64,000 nucleotides of DNA from Rhizobium oryzicola (GTDB lineage: Bacteria; Pseudomonadota; Alphaproteobacteria; Rhizobiales; Rhizobiaceae). The notes beneath the pieces were generated by a model, which worked only from the letters and a program-made list of their open reading frames with translations, was not told the origin of the DNA and did not search any database. Positions 44,026 through 53,396 of this stretch are shown here, piece after piece. Both the position numbers and the translations under genes were made by a program. The DNA lies in assembly GCF_030504645.1 (NCBI RefSeq), contig NZ_JAUKWQ010000003.1:248001-312000 (forward strand), read 5' to 3'. The number at the start of each line of letters is the position of its first letter. Positions within the stretch are counted from its first letter, which is position 1.

Positions 44026-45489
44026 TCAAAGACTGATGAGTACGCTCTTGCTCTTGCGATTGGCTTCATAGGCCTCGCGGCCGAGGTCCTTGCCGATGCC
44101 GGAGCGCTTGTAGCCGCCGGTCGGCAGGATATGGTCGCGCGACCGGCTGTAGCGGTTGACCCAGACCGTTCCGGCTTCCAGCGCGCGGGCGAAGCGCAAC
44201 GTGCGGGAAAGGTCGGACGTGAAGAGGCCGGAGGCCAGGCCGTAGACCGGGTGGGTGGAGAGAGTGAGCGCTTCATCTTCCGTCTCGAATGTCTGGACGG
44301 TCAAAACGGGACCGAAGATTTCCTCGACAATGGCCGGATTGTCCTGCGTCACGCCGGAAATCAGCGTCGGTGCGTAGAAATAGCCGGCACCCTCCATCTC
44401 CTCGCCGCCCGTTAGGCATTCGCCGCCGGCGGTCTTCGCGGCCTCGACGATGCTGGCGATGCGGCCGCGCTGGCGGCCGGAAATGATGGGCGAATATTGC
44501 GTGGCTGCATCCCAGGTTGGACCGGGGCGTGCAGCCTGCATGCGGGCAATAATTGCGGCGATGAGTTCGTCGGCGACGGATTTCTCCACGATCAGCCGTG
44601 TTCCGGCGACGCAGGCCTGGCCGGCGTTGAAGATGACGCTGCCGGCAATCGCGGCGGCAGCCTTGTCCAGATCGGCATCGGCAAAGACGAGCTGCGGGCT
44701 CTTGCCGCCGAGTTCCAGCGTCATCGGCTTCACGCCGGTGCGGGCGATGTTTTCCATGATCGCCGAGCCGGCGCGGGTCGAGCCGGTGAAGCTTACCTTG
44801 GCGATATCGGCATGGCCGGTCAGCGCATTGCCGGTCGTCGGGCCGTCGCCAAGAACGACATTGATGAGACCCGCCGGAATCCCGGCCCTGACGGCCAGTT
44901 GCGCTATGTAGACGGTCGAAAATGGCGTCATTTCGGATGGTTTGATGACCACGGCATTGCCGGCGGCAAGTGCCGGGCCTAGCTTCCAGCCGGCCATGGA
45001 AATGGGGAAGTTCCACGGCGTGATCGCACCCACCACGCCATAGGGCTCGCTGATCGTCATGCCGAACGTCTGGTCGTCGGTCGGCACGACATCGCTGCCT
45101 TCCTTGTCGGCGAATTCAGCGAAGAACCGGATCTGCTCGGCGGTGACGGCAATATCGCCGGCCACAAGCTGGCCGACGGGACGCGTGGAGGACAGTGCCT
45201 CGATCTTCGCCAGCGTCTCGGCTTCCGCTTCAATCAGGTCGGCCCAGGCCTGCAGCGCCTTCGTGCGCTCGCGCGGGCGCACACCGCCCCAATTGCTGGA
45301 TTTCAGCGCCGCCCTGGCATTTTCAACCGCATGGTTCACGAGTTCCGCATCGGCGACCGGGCAATGCACATAGGTCTTGCCGTCCGACGGGCGATGCATG
45401 TCGAGCCCGTCCGTCGCTTCAATCAGCTTTCCACCGACGAAATGGCCGATCGGCAGGGCAAGCGTGTCCGGGTTGAAGCTCAGGCTCAT
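44026..45489 (-). CDS. NAD(P)-dependent aldehyde dehydrogenase, PuuC/amino-aldehyde type
   Basis: A 487-residue ALDH. The nucleophile is in [14 protein letters not shown], the base in [12 protein letters not shown], and the cofactor fold in [14 protein letters not shown]. It resembles gamma-glutamyl-aminobutyraldehyde and related amino-aldehyde dehydrogenases, and could oxidise the product of the aminotransferase or PuuB-like enzyme. It lies 10 bp upstream of the malate-type dehydrogenase and heads the ALDH-dehydrogenase-gabD operon. Confidence 0.85.
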   Translation of the reverse strand: MSLSFNPDTLALPIGHFVGGKLIEATDGLDMHRPSDGKTYVHCPVADAELVNHAVENARAALKSSNWGGVRPRERTKALQAWADLIEAEAETLAKIEALSSTRPVGQLVAGDIAVTAEQIRFFAEFADKEGSDVVPTDDQTFGMTISEPYGVVGAITPWNFPISMAGWKLGPALAAGNAVVIKPSEMTPFSTVYIAQLAVRAGIPAGLINVVLGDGPTTGNALTGHADIAKVSFTGSTRAGSAIMENIARTGVKPMTLELGGKSPQLVFADADLDKAAAAIAGSVIFNAGQACVAGTRLIVEKSVADELIAAIIARMQAARPGPTWDAATQYSPIISGRQRGRIASIVEAAKTAGGECLTGGEEMEGAGYFYAPTLISGVTQDNPAIVEEIFGPVLTVQTFETEDEALTLSTHPVYGLASGLFTSDLSRTLRFARALEAGTVWVNRYSRSRDHILPTGGYKRSGIGKDLGREAYEANRKSKSVLISL

Positions 45490-45576
45490 GGGGCGGTTCC
45501 TTTCGGTCTTTAGAGGAGACTAGTCGGAACTGCCGAGCACGAACGGTTGCGTGAGCCACGCTCCTCCGTCGTTTCT

Positions 45577-45651
45577 TGCGTTTTGAGGGCGGGCGGCAGA
45601 CAAATCTTTTGCGTTGCCGCCCGGCTGGTAGCGTTGAGGAGGAAAACGCAA
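45577..45651. terminator. Nested hairpin after the cupin gene
   Basis: Inner stem GGGCGGCA (45591-45598) with TGCCGCCC (45615-45622). Outer stem TTGCGTTTT (45577-45585) with AAAACGCAA (45643-45651). It lies between the cupin stop and the ALDH start on the same strand, so it may terminate or attenuate transcription entering the next operon. Confidence 0.5.
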
Positions 45652-45657
45652 TGCGCG

Positions 45658-46011
45658 TCAGTTGACGACGACGTAGATCTTGCGCACCGTTTCGATCGTC
45701 TTCCAGACCCCGGTAAAGCCGGGCTTCATGACAAAGCTGTCGCCGGCCCTGTAGATCACCGGTTCGCCGCCATCGGGCGTGATTTCGACGACGCCCGACA
45801 GGATATGGCAAAACTCGAAGACCTCGCCCTTGATAGACTTGGTTTCGCCAGGCGTCGCTTCCCACACGCCGGAGAGAACCTTGCCCTCTTTGGCCTCGTC
45901 CATGGCCCAGGTCTTGAAGGCCGGCGATCCTGCAATCAGACGCTCCGGCAGCGGTCCGGATTCCTTAGGGTTGAAGGTCGGGTTCGGGTCGAGCGTTTTC
46001 AGGAGAGACAT
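45658..46011 (-). CDS. Small cupin protein (DUF861/cupin_3 type)
   Basis: A 117-residue single-domain cupin. EFCHILSGVVEITPDGG and AGDSFVMKPGFTGVWK give the two cupin motifs. Such proteins often accompany FAD amine oxidases and aldehyde dehydrogenases, but their activity is not established. ATG 46011 has AAGGAA 7 bp upstream. It is the last gene of the argE-like - ghrA - cupin unit. Confidence 0.85.
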   Translation of the reverse strand: MSLLKTLDPNPTFNPKESGPLPERLIAGSPAFKTWAMDEAKEGKVLSGVWEATPGETKSIKGEVFEFCHILSGVVEITPDGGEPVIYRAGDSFVMKPGFTGVWKTIETVRKIYVVVN

Positions 46012-46037
46012 GGTGTTCCTTTCGAGGGTTGCTTGGG

Positions 46038-46958
46038 TCAATAGCGTGCGCGGTCGACGAGACCGATGGGATCACGGCCGGAGAGATGCAACCGGATATT
46101 CTCTATGACGGCACGGGCCGCCGTTTCCGGCTGGGTGACACTGGCGATATGCGGGGTGAGGATGATCTTGGGATGCCGCCAGAGCGGATGATCGGCTGGC
46201 AGCGGCTCCGGATCCGTGACGTCGATCATGGCCGCCGACAAGTGCCCGCCGTCCAGCGCTTTGAGAAGCGCCGCCTGATCAAGCTGCGGGCCGCGCCCGG
46301 TATGGATCAGCGCAGCCCCTTGCGGGAGTTTCGCAAAGAGATCGGCGTTCAGGAACCCGCGCGTTTCTTCCGTCAGCGGCAGCAGGCAGACGAGTATGTC
46401 GGTTCGCGTCAGCATGGCCTCAAGCCCGGCCGCACCGTGATGGCAGGTGACGCCATCAAGCTCACGCGGGCTGCGGCTCCAGCCGGAGAGCGGGAAGCCG
46501 AGCGGCTTCAGCCGATCGAGCACTGCCTGCGCCAGCATGCCGAGGCCCAGAATGCCGACGCGACGGTCTTGCGCCTGCATCTGCGGCATGGGTGACCAAA
46601 CGCCCTGCCGCTGCCGGTCGAGATAGGCGGGCAGATTACGATGCAGGGCAAGCGTGGCGAGCAGCACATATTCCTGCATCATCCGCACGATCCCGTCCTC
46701 GACCATGCGCACGATCTTCACATGCTCGGGAATGGCCGCGATATCGAGCTGGTCGACACCCGCCCCGATCGAAAAGAGGATTTCGAGATTGCGGTAGCGC
46801 GCCAGATCGGCGGGCGCCGTCCAGGTGATCATATAGCGCACGGCGTCAGCATCGACGCTCCCCGCATCCATGCTGAAGGGGATGTCGGGCAGGGCCTGTG
46901 CGAAGGCATCGGCAAAGATTGCCCCGCGCTTTGCGTCCGAATTGAAGAGAAAGGTCAT
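46038..46958 (-). CDS. ghrA: Glyoxylate/hydroxypyruvate reductase A
   Basis: A 306-residue D-2-hydroxyacid dehydrogenase. The NAD(P)-binding glycine motif is [17 protein letters not shown]. Catalytic Arg, Glu and His are expected in [25 protein letters not shown] and [10 protein letters not shown]. The [13 protein letters not shown] segment is typical of GhrA. It reduces glyoxylate or hydroxypyruvate in the cytoplasm. It lies 12 bp after the ArgE-like gene and 26 bp before the cupin gene. Confidence 0.88.
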   Translation of the reverse strand: MTFLFNSDAKRGAIFADAFAQALPDIPFSMDAGSVDADAVRYMITWTAPADLARYRNLEILFSIGAGVDQLDIAAIPEHVKIVRMVEDGIVRMMQEYVLLATLALHRNLPAYLDRQRQGVWSPMPQMQAQDRRVGILGLGMLAQAVLDRLKPLGFPLSGWSRSPRELDGVTCHHGAAGLEAMLTRTDILVCLLPLTEETRGFLNADLFAKLPQGAALIHTGRGPQLDQAALLKALDGGHLSAAMIDVTDPEPLPADHPLWRHPKIILTPHIASVTQPETAARAVIENIRLHLSGRDPIGLVDRARY

Positions 46959-46970
46959 CGGCTTGTTGTC

Positions 46971-48095
46971 CTATGCCGTGCAGCGTTGCCCCAGCGCCTC
47001 GATGAAGCGCTGGCAGGCGGCAAGCTCGCTTTCGAGAATGAACTCGTCCGGCTTGTGGGCGCGGCCAATGTCGCCGGGGCCGCAGATCAGCGCGTCGATT
47101 CCGGCGGCCTGATAGAGCCCGGCCTCGGTTCCGTAGCTGACGGCACCGAGCGGCGTTTCGCCTGTCAGGGATTCCACGAGATGGACCAGCGGGCTTTGTG
47201 TCGAGAGCGCCAGCGCCGGATAGGCGCTCATCTCTTCCCACTCGATGGCAAAGCCTTGGCCGCGCAGGCCTTCCGCCACCTTGCGGATGGGCCCGAGAAG
47301 ATCTCGGGGATCGACGCCGGATATGGCCCGCGCCTCCATCTCCAGCGTGCAGAGATCGGGAACGATATTGATGGCCTTACCGCCCGCAATCACGCCGGCT
47401 TGCAAGGACGAATAAGGCGGCTCGAACGCCGCATCGAAGGGGCCGCGCGCCATGCTTGCCGCCTGATCGATCACGGCATTGAGTATGCCCGCCATGGCGT
47501 GGATGGCATTGAGCCCCAGATCGGGCCGCGAGGAATGCCCGGCCCGCCCCCGGATCGTGACCCGCGCGGCCGCCTTGCCCTTATGGGCAAGTACAGGACG
47601 CATGTTGCTCGGTTCTCCGATGATGGCCCCCAGCGGCGGCGCGCAAAGCGCTGGCAACCGGGCGATCAGATGCGGCACACCGCGACAGCCGGCCTCCTCG
47701 TCATAGGAAAAGGCAAGGTGGACCGGCCGCCTGAGCCCCGCCCTGGCGAGCTGCGGGACGGCGGCCAGGGCCGCGGCCAGATAGCCCTTCATGTCCGTCG
47801 TTCCGCGCCCGAAAAGCTTGTCGCCGTCACGGCGCAGGCTAAAGGGATGGGTGGTCCATTCGCCGGCCTCTGCCGGAACGACATCCATATGGCCGGAGAG
47901 GATATAGCCGGGGAGATCGTCCGGCCCGATCGTGGCGAAGAGATTGCTGCGATCGCCTTCCGGCCCTGCAAGGACATGCGCGGTTACGCCATGGTCGGCG
48001 AGATAGTCGCTGATCCATGACGCGATCGCGCCGTTCGGCGTGCCGACGACGCTGTCGAAGGACACGAGCTTTTCCAGAATTTCCGTCGCGTTCAT
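46971..48095 (-). CDS. M20-family deacetylase, acetylornithine deacetylase (ArgE)-like
   Basis: A 374-residue zinc peptidase-fold enzyme. Metal ligands are expected in LSGHMDVVPAE, RGTTDMKGYLA and FSYDEEAGCRGVPHL. The dimerisation region ARVTIRGRAGHSSRPDLG is typical of M20. ATG 48095 has GGGGAA 6 bp upstream; the longer frame to 48494 overlaps the divergent gene. In an amine-catabolic island it may remove an acyl group from an N-acyl amino acid, and the double-GNAT proteins could be its acylating counterparts. That link is inference. Confidence 0.85.
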   Translation of the reverse strand: MNATEILEKLVSFDSVVGTPNGAIASWISDYLADHGVTAHVLAGPEGDRSNLFATIGPDDLPGYILSGHMDVVPAEAGEWTTHPFSLRRDGDKLFGRGTTDMKGYLAAALAAVPQLARAGLRRPVHLAFSYDEEAGCRGVPHLIARLPALCAPPLGAIIGEPSNMRPVLAHKGKAAARVTIRGRAGHSSRPDLGLNAIHAMAGILNAVIDQAASMARGPFDAAFEPPYSSLQAGVIAGGKAINIVPDLCTLEMEARAISGVDPRDLLGPIRKVAEGLRGQGFAIEWEEMSAYPALALSTQSPLVHLVESLTGETPLGAVSYGTEAGLYQAAGIDALICGPGDIGRAHKPDEFILESELAACQRFIEALGQRCTA

Positions 48096-48316
48096 GAATT
48101 CCCCGGTGCAGCCTGCGGTAGATTGTGACATGGTTCGGCAGTGTCTCAGAATGGCTGTTTTCAGCGGGATTCCATGCCGAACCTGTCGGCCATTCGGTCG
48201 AATGTTGTGATGTGAACGAATTTTCGAGCAAAATCTGCGGTGGCGCCGGTTTATGATTGTTTTGCTGCCTTGCAATGGTCTTGCAGCGTGGTCTGAAATA
48301 TTTCGAGGATTGATCG

Positions 48317-49219
48317 GTGGCCGAAACAATGATTCCCGGCGAAAGACTGCAGATTGACGCCTTTGCGATGCAGATCGGCGATGTCGCGGATGCCGATCTC
48401 GAACAGCTTCATGCCCTGTCGATTTCGGTTGGTTGGCCCCATCGCGGTGCCGACTGGCAAATCCTGCGCGAGGTTGGCAAGGGCGTCGTCGCAACCGATG
48501 ACATCGGCCGGATCATGAGTTCAGCCATGTGGTTCCGCCAGTCGCCCGAGCTTGCGACGATTGGCATGGTGATCACGTCCCCGCGCCTGCAAACGCAAGG
48601 CACGGGCCTCTGGCTGATGGAATATGCCCTGAAAGACCTTGAGGGCGTGAATCTCCGCTTGAATGCAACGCGCGCCGCTCAGCGGCTCTACCTCTCCCTC
48701 GGCTTCAAGCCGGAGAAAACGGTCTATCAATGTCAGGGTGTCGTTACCAATCCGCCGGCAGACCGGGCGGTTTCTGGCGATCTGCGCAGTTTGACGGACG
48801 ACGATCTTGCCGCTGCAATCTCGCTGGATGCGGGCGCCTTCGGCGTTTCGCGGGCAGGCCTAATGGAAAAGCTCTTCCAGCATTCACGCGGCTATGGCCT
48901 CTTTCGCAATGGCGCGCTGCAAGCCTTTTCGCTCTGCCGCCGCTTCGGACGCGGCCATGTGGTGGGTCCCATCGTCGCGGCGGATGATGAGGACGCGATC
49001 GCTGTCGTCTCACCGCATATCCGCGATCATAAGGATACGTTCCTACGTCTCGACACCCATTTTGAGACGGGCGACTTCGCGTTCCATGTCGTACACAGCG
49101 GCTTGTCGGTGTTTGACACTGTGCTGACCATGTCATTCGGCAAGACACTGGCAGATTACATATCGGACGCGGCGAACCCACCACGAACCTATGGTCTCGC
49201 CAGCCAGACGCTTGGCTGA
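48317..49219 (+). CDS. Double GNAT-domain acetyltransferase, paralogue B
   Basis: A 300-residue paralogue of the gene at 38281. The first half contains the acetyl-CoA loop region ITSPRLQTQGTGLWLMEYAL; it lacks the usual Q/RxxGxG/A spacing seen in paralogue A. The second half has CRRFGRGHVVGPIVAAD and the C-terminus is LASQTLG. GTG 48317 is supported by GAGGAT 6 bp upstream; ATG 48329 is an alternative. It is divergent from the argE-like operon across about 220 bp. Confidence 0.78.
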   Translation: MAETMIPGERLQIDAFAMQIGDVADADLEQLHALSISVGWPHRGADWQILREVGKGVVATDDIGRIMSSAMWFRQSPELATIGMVITSPRLQTQGTGLWLMEYALKDLEGVNLRLNATRAAQRLYLSLGFKPEKTVYQCQGVVTNPPADRAVSGDLRSLTDDDLAAAISLDAGAFGVSRAGLMEKLFQHSRGYGLFRNGALQAFSLCRRFGRGHVVGPIVAADDEDAIAVVSPHIRDHKDTFLRLDTHFETGDFAFHVVHSGLSVFDTVLTMSFGKTLADYISDAANPPRTYGLASQTLG

Positions 49220-49494
49220 ATGCTCCAGTTAGTGATGCGGGCTGCTTTCGACGCCGGCGTCATCAGGAGTGCGGTCGCCGTAGATACGGAAGGGGAGGGG
49301 AAGGATGTCGATGACGCCCCGCGTCGACTGCCGTGAGACGGCCAGCCGTCCGAAAAGGATCCGATGATCTATGATGTCGAGTCGGGGAGTATGCCCGGCT
49401 TGACGCACGCTGTTGACCGGCCAGATATCGCCGCCGCCGGTCCCTGCCACGCCTTCCGGTGCCGGTGACGGAGACCGTTCCTGTCGCGAAACGT

Positions 49495-50247
49495 CTAATG
49501 GATAAGCGAACCGCCGTTCACATCGACCTCGGTTCCCGTGCAGTAAGCAGCGAGTTCGGAGGCCAGGAAGAGGGCACAGCCGGCGACATCCGAAGCTTCG
49601 CCGGCGCGGCCCATGGGAATGCCCTCGACGATCTTTTCCAGCATGTCGGGTGTGAGTTTCCCCGCGGTGATGTCAGTGGCGATGAAGCCGGGGCAAATGG
49701 CGTTGACGCGGATGTTCGACGGTGCCAGTTCACGGGCCATCGCCTTGGTGAGCCCCAGGATGCCGGCCTTGGCGGCTGAATAATGCGGGCCGCCGAAAAT
49801 GCCGCCACCGCGCTGAGCTGACACGGAGCTGAGATTGACGATCGAGCCGGACTTGCGCGCGCGCATGCCGGGAATGACGGCCTGGCTCATATAGAGCGTG
49901 CCGCGCAGGTTGACGTCCAGAACCGCATCGTAATTGGATGCGCCGATCTCCATGATCTTCAGCGGCTGGGTGATGCCGGCATTGTTGACTAGGATGTCGA
50001 CGCTGCCCCAAAGCTTTTCAAGCTCGGCAGCTGCCGCATCGCACGCGACCTTGTCGGTTACGTTGCAGGCAAGGCCGACATGATGCGGGCCGAGATCGGC
50101 AGCGGCGGCCTCGGCAGCGGCGGCATCCAGATCGAGAATCGCAACCGTCGCGCCATGCTCGGCAAACAGTTTTGCCGTGGCCTTGCCGAGCCCTCGCGGC
50201 GAGGCTGCGCCGGTGACGATCGCAAATTTACCTTTCAGCAGACCCAT
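49495..50247 (-). CDS. Short-chain dehydrogenase/reductase
   Basis: A 250-residue classical SDR. The cofactor motif is TGAASPRGLGKA, NNAG is present, and Ser-Tyr-Lys lie in LSSVSAQRG and HYSAAKAGIL. The C-terminal DVNGGSLIH is a usual ending. It is the last gene of transketolase N - transketolase C - SDR and probably oxidises or reduces a sugar or polyol entering the transketolase step. Confidence 0.88.
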   Translation of the reverse strand: MGLLKGKFAIVTGAASPRGLGKATAKLFAEHGATVAILDLDAAAAEAAAADLGPHHVGLACNVTDKVACDAAAAELEKLWGSVDILVNNAGITQPLKIMEIGASNYDAVLDVNLRGTLYMSQAVIPGMRARKSGSIVNLSSVSAQRGGGIFGGPHYSAAKAGILGLTKAMARELAPSNIRVNAICPGFIATDITAGKLTPDMLEKIVEGIPMGRAGEASDVAGCALFLASELAAYCTGTEVDVNGGSLIH

Positions 50248-50285
50248 GGGTCTCTTGCCTCCCTTTCAGATGTTGGAATTCGCCG

Positions 50286-51320
50286 TCAGAGCCAGGCCCG
50301 GATGCGGGCAGCGACCTTGTCGACGGAGATGCCGTACATGTCGTGTAGCGTCGGCAGCGCGCCGGCCTCCAGAAACTGGTCCGGCAGTCCGATCATGCGG
50401 AATTTCGGGGCGATGCCGCGCGACAGGAGACCGCCGGCCACCGCCTCGCCCAGCCCGCCCATGACAGTGTGATTTTCTGCTGTGACGACCAGCCGCCCCG
50501 ACCTGGCGGCTTCTGTGGCGATCGTGTCCAGATCGAGCGGCTTGATCGTCGGGCAATGCAGGACGGCGACGTCCACTTTGTCTTCGGCAAGTTTCAGGGC
50601 CGCATCCAGGGCGCGCATTGTCATCAGCCCGGTCGAGATAACGAGGACGTCGCGCCCGTCGCGGATGAGCTGCGCCTTGCCAAGCTGAAACCGGTAGTCC
50701 GGTTTGTGCTTCTTGAGGACAGAGGGAACCTTGCCGCGCAGGAGCCTGGCATAGACGGGGCCCTCGTGGGCGCACATCGCCGGCACCATGCCGACAATGT
50801 CGTCGGCATCGCAGGGATCGATGATCGTCATGTTGGGCAGGCCACGGAAGATTGCAATATCCTCGGTTGCCTGATGGCTCGGGCCGTAGCCGGTCGTCAG
50901 GCCAGGCAACGCGCAGACGATCTTGACCGGCAGGTTTTCCTCTGCGATCGCCATGGCGATGAAGTCATAGGCGCGGCGCGAGGCAAATACGGCGTAGGTC
51001 GTCGCGAAAGGCAGAAAACCCTCGCGTGCAAGGCCGGCCGCGGCCGACATCAGCACCTGCTCGGCCATGCCCATCTGGTAGAAACGGTCCGGCATCGCGT
51101 TGGCGAAGACATGCAGGTCGGTGTATTTGCCGAGATCGGCCGTCAGGCCGACAATGCGATCGTCCTTGCGGGCGGCCTCGATCAGGGCGCTGCCAAAGGG
51201 TGCGTTCACCGTGTCATAGCCCTCTGCGGCGAGCGAGGCGATCATGGCGGAAGTCGCCTGACGTTCGCCTTCGGGACGCTTGCGGGCTTCGTATTTGCGG
51301 GCCATGGATGCGAGCGTCAT
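50286..51320 (-). CDS. Transketolase, C-terminal subunit (split enzyme)
   Basis: A 344-residue protein with the pyrimidine-binding and C-terminal domains of transketolase. The catalytic Glu region is QMGMAEQVLMSAAAGLA, followed by GPSHQATEDIAIFRGLPNM. It pairs with the N-terminal subunit encoded directly upstream; start and stop overlap as ATGA (51317-51320). Start 51320 is chosen because of this coupling. Split transketolases often belong to specialised sugar pathways rather than the central pentose phosphate pathway. Confidence 0.9.
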   Translation of the reverse strand: MTLASMARKYEARKRPEGERQATSAMIASLAAEGYDTVNAPFGSALIEAARKDDRIVGLTADLGKYTDLHVFANAMPDRFYQMGMAEQVLMSAAAGLAREGFLPFATTYAVFASRRAYDFIAMAIAEENLPVKIVCALPGLTTGYGPSHQATEDIAIFRGLPNMTIIDPCDADDIVGMVPAMCAHEGPVYARLLRGKVPSVLKKHKPDYRFQLGKAQLIRDGRDVLVISTGLMTMRALDAALKLAEDKVDVAVLHCPTIKPLDLDTIATEAARSGRLVVTAENHTVMGGLGEAVAGGLLSRGIAPKFRMIGLPDQFLEAGALPTLHDMYGISVDKVAARIRAWL

Positions 51321-52171
51321 GCGGGCTTTCCTTCTTCGAGAACTGCGAGCGCCTTGTCCCATTCATCCGCCTCGACGCGGACGAAATGGGTTATTTCGCG
51401 GCTCTCCAGGAAGGGTACGCCCTTGCACATGGTCGTATCGAAGATGATGACGCGCGGCTTTGCGTCCTTGAGTGCGCGAGCGGTATCAAAAGCTGTGACG
51501 ACAGCGGCAAGATCGTTGCCATTCACGCGCTGTGCGTGCCAGCCGAACGCTTCCCACTTTTCGGGCAGCGGCTCGGAGCAGAGCATTTCAGTGGACTTTC
51601 CGTCGGCCTGCTGGTTGTTGAAGTCAACGAGGCAGATCAGGTTGTCGAGCCTGTGATGGGCACCCGACATGGCGGCTTCCCAGGTGGAGCCTTCGCCCAG
51701 TTCGCCGTCCGACATGAGATTGTAGACGAATGCCTTGTTCCGCTTCCGCTTCAGCCCCATGGCCATGCCGACGGCAATGCCGAGACCATGGCCAAGCGAG
51801 CCGCCGGTGATTTCCATACCCGGCGTGTAGGACGCCATGCCCGACATAGGCATGCGACTGTCATCCATGCCATAGGTTTCGAGCTCATCTTCCGGGAGAA
51901 TTCCCGCTTCCATCAGGACGGCATAAAGCGCGATTGCATAGTGTCCGATGGATAGCAGAAAGCGATCGCGGCCTTCCCATTCCGGGTCCTCTGACCGAAA
52001 GTCGAGTGCGTGGAAGTAGGATGCGGCCAGAACATCGGCAATCCCGAGCGCCTGACCGATATAGCCTTGCCCCTGAACCTGTCCCATCAACAAGGCTTTC
52101 CGACGTATGTTCCAGGCTCTATTTGCCAAAGAAACGTTGGATCGCGCCGCGGAGCGGCTTGCCAGTTCCAT
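51317..52171 (-). CDS. Transketolase, N-terminal subunit (split enzyme)
   Basis: A 284-residue ThDP-binding half with GGSLGHGLGIAVGMAMG and the Mg-ThDP motif SDGELGEGSTWEAAM ending in VDFNNQQADG. ATG 52171 has GGAGG 5-6 bp upstream. It is the first gene of the split-transketolase/SDR operon, just downstream of a LysR gene on the same strand and separated from it by a hairpin. Confidence 0.9.
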   Translation of the reverse strand: MELASRSAARSNVSLANRAWNIRRKALLMGQVQGQGYIGQALGIADVLAASYFHALDFRSEDPEWEGRDRFLLSIGHYAIALYAVLMEAGILPEDELETYGMDDSRMPMSGMASYTPGMEITGGSLGHGLGIAVGMAMGLKRKRNKAFVYNLMSDGELGEGSTWEAAMSGAHHRLDNLICLVDFNNQQADGKSTEMLCSEPLPEKWEAFGWHAQRVNGNDLAAVVTAFDTARALKDAKPRVIIFDTTMCKGVPFLESREITHFVRVEADEWDKALAVLEEGKPA

Positions 52172-52256
52172 GCTTTCCTCCCGACTTTCCATGGGTCGAG
52201 AAATAGCATCGACAGGGAGGGAAGGATTTTAAGAAAAGTGAAAGATATCTGAAGTC

Positions 52257-52286
52257 AGCCTTAAACCACGAGCGGTGGTTCAGGCT
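52257..52286 (-). terminator. Hairpin after the LysR gene
   Basis: AGCC-T-AACCAC type arm (52257-52269) pairs with GGTGGTT-AGGCT (52274-52286) with one mismatch. It overlaps the LysR stop and precedes the transketolase start, so it could separate the regulator from the operon. Confidence 0.5.
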
Positions 52287-53271
52287 ACAAACCCCAAGGC
52301 TTGACATCGATCAGGTCGGTGGGGGAACCGATACGGAAGCGGCAGCCCAGGCCTTCGAGATGCGCGCGCGCGGCATTGTCGTGCTTCTTGCTAACGGCAG
52401 TCATCCAGTTGAAAAAGCGCATCACGATACGCCGATTGAGATGCCGCGAGGGGCAGACAAACCAGTAGGCTGGAAAATCGATCACGTCGAACGCAGTCGA
52501 AAAGGGTACAAGTTCGCCGCGTTCCAGTTCGCCCAGACAAAGCGTGACGCTGTCGAGCGCAATTCCGGCACCCTGCTTAGCCATTTCAATAGACATGGAT
52601 GACCGGTCGAACCGTAAGGGATAGCTGACGTCCGGAATGTCTATCTTGTTGTAGGCGAGCCAAAGGTCCCATCGATACAGCGTCTTTACGCTATCGATCA
52701 GTCGCGCCTTCGCCAACTGGCGTGCCGGGTCCGGGTCTATATCCCGCAAGCGCTCCAGATAGGCCGGGCTGCAAAGCGGAAGCACAAGATCGTGCATCAG
52801 CGGGGTGACCGAGACCCCGTTCCAGGTTCCGAGCCCGTAGCGCAGGTCCACATCGACATTTTCCGTTTCGAAGGCAGAGAAATCAGGCGTCGCGTCGATC
52901 CGCATGTTCCAGTCTTCGTTTTCGGCGGCAAACGCGCCGACGCGGGGGCCGAGCCATCTGACGCCGAAACTCGGACTGACCCTGATGACGAAATTACGCC
53001 TGTCCCGCTGCAAGGAAATGGCCGATCGGGCATTGCGTATGGCGCCGAAGGCTTGCGTTGTCGTCTGGAAAAGCCGGTCGCCATCGAGCGTCAGGATCAG
53101 CCGCTGCTTCTCACGGCGAAAGAGCTTGACGCCCAACTGCGCTTCGAGGAGCGACAATTGCTGGCTCACGGCAGAGGGCGAAATCCCGAGTTCCTCGGAT
53201 GCCTTTGTCACGCTGCCCAGCCGCGCAACCGCTTCAAAATATTCCGTAGCTTTCAGGTTCAGATCGCGCAT
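52285..53271 (-). CDS. LysR-family transcriptional regulator
   Basis: A 328-residue LTTR. The HTH lies at about residues 5-63 (ATEYFEAVARLGSVTKASEE, LGISPSAVSQQLSLLEAQLG), followed by a GcvA-type substrate-binding domain (FVIRVSPSFGVRWLGPRVGAF). It sits between the transketolase operon and the amidohydrolase/importer operon, all on the minus strand, and may control one or both. Inducer unknown. Confidence 0.9.
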   Translation of the reverse strand: MRDLNLKATEYFEAVARLGSVTKASEELGISPSAVSQQLSLLEAQLGVKLFRREKQRLILTLDGDRLFQTTTQAFGAIRNARSAISLQRDRRNFVIRVSPSFGVRWLGPRVGAFAAENEDWNMRIDATPDFSAFETENVDVDLRYGLGTWNGVSVTPLMHDLVLPLCSPAYLERLRDIDPDPARQLAKARLIDSVKTLYRWDLWLAYNKIDIPDVSYPLRFDRSSMSIEMAKQGAGIALDSVTLCLGELERGELVPFSTAFDVIDFPAYWFVCPSRHLNRRIVMRFFNWMTAVSKKHDNAARAHLEGLGCRFRIGSPTDLIDVKPWGL

Positions 53272-53330
53272 GCGCTCATGCTTATCTTAAGAGCACACGG
53301 CGATCCATGCCCTCGTCCGGCATAAAAGAA

Positions 53331-53353
53331 GGTGGTGCGCGAAACGCACCACC
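53331..53353 (-). terminator. Rho-independent-type terminator of the importer/amidohydrolase operon
   Basis: GGTGGTGCG (53331-53339), loop CGAAA, CGCACCACC (53345-53353). Read on the minus strand, the 9-bp stem is followed by TTCTTTTATG. It lies just after the amidohydrolase gene. Confidence 0.75.
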
Positions 53354-53396
53354 CAAAGGTCACGCTTGGGAGCGTGCAGTCAGGAGATATCCCGGT

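Noticed and set aside
46641..48020. Long plus-strand open frame of about 459 codons
   Set aside because: It lies antisense to ghrA and the ArgE-like gene, which have clear family motifs and ribosome-binding sites. High GC codon bias produces such shadows.
49229..49450. Minus-strand frame of 73 codons between the GNAT and SDR genes
   Set aside because: No ribosome-binding site, family similarity or conserved neighbour could be seen. It might be a gene remnant but is not supported.
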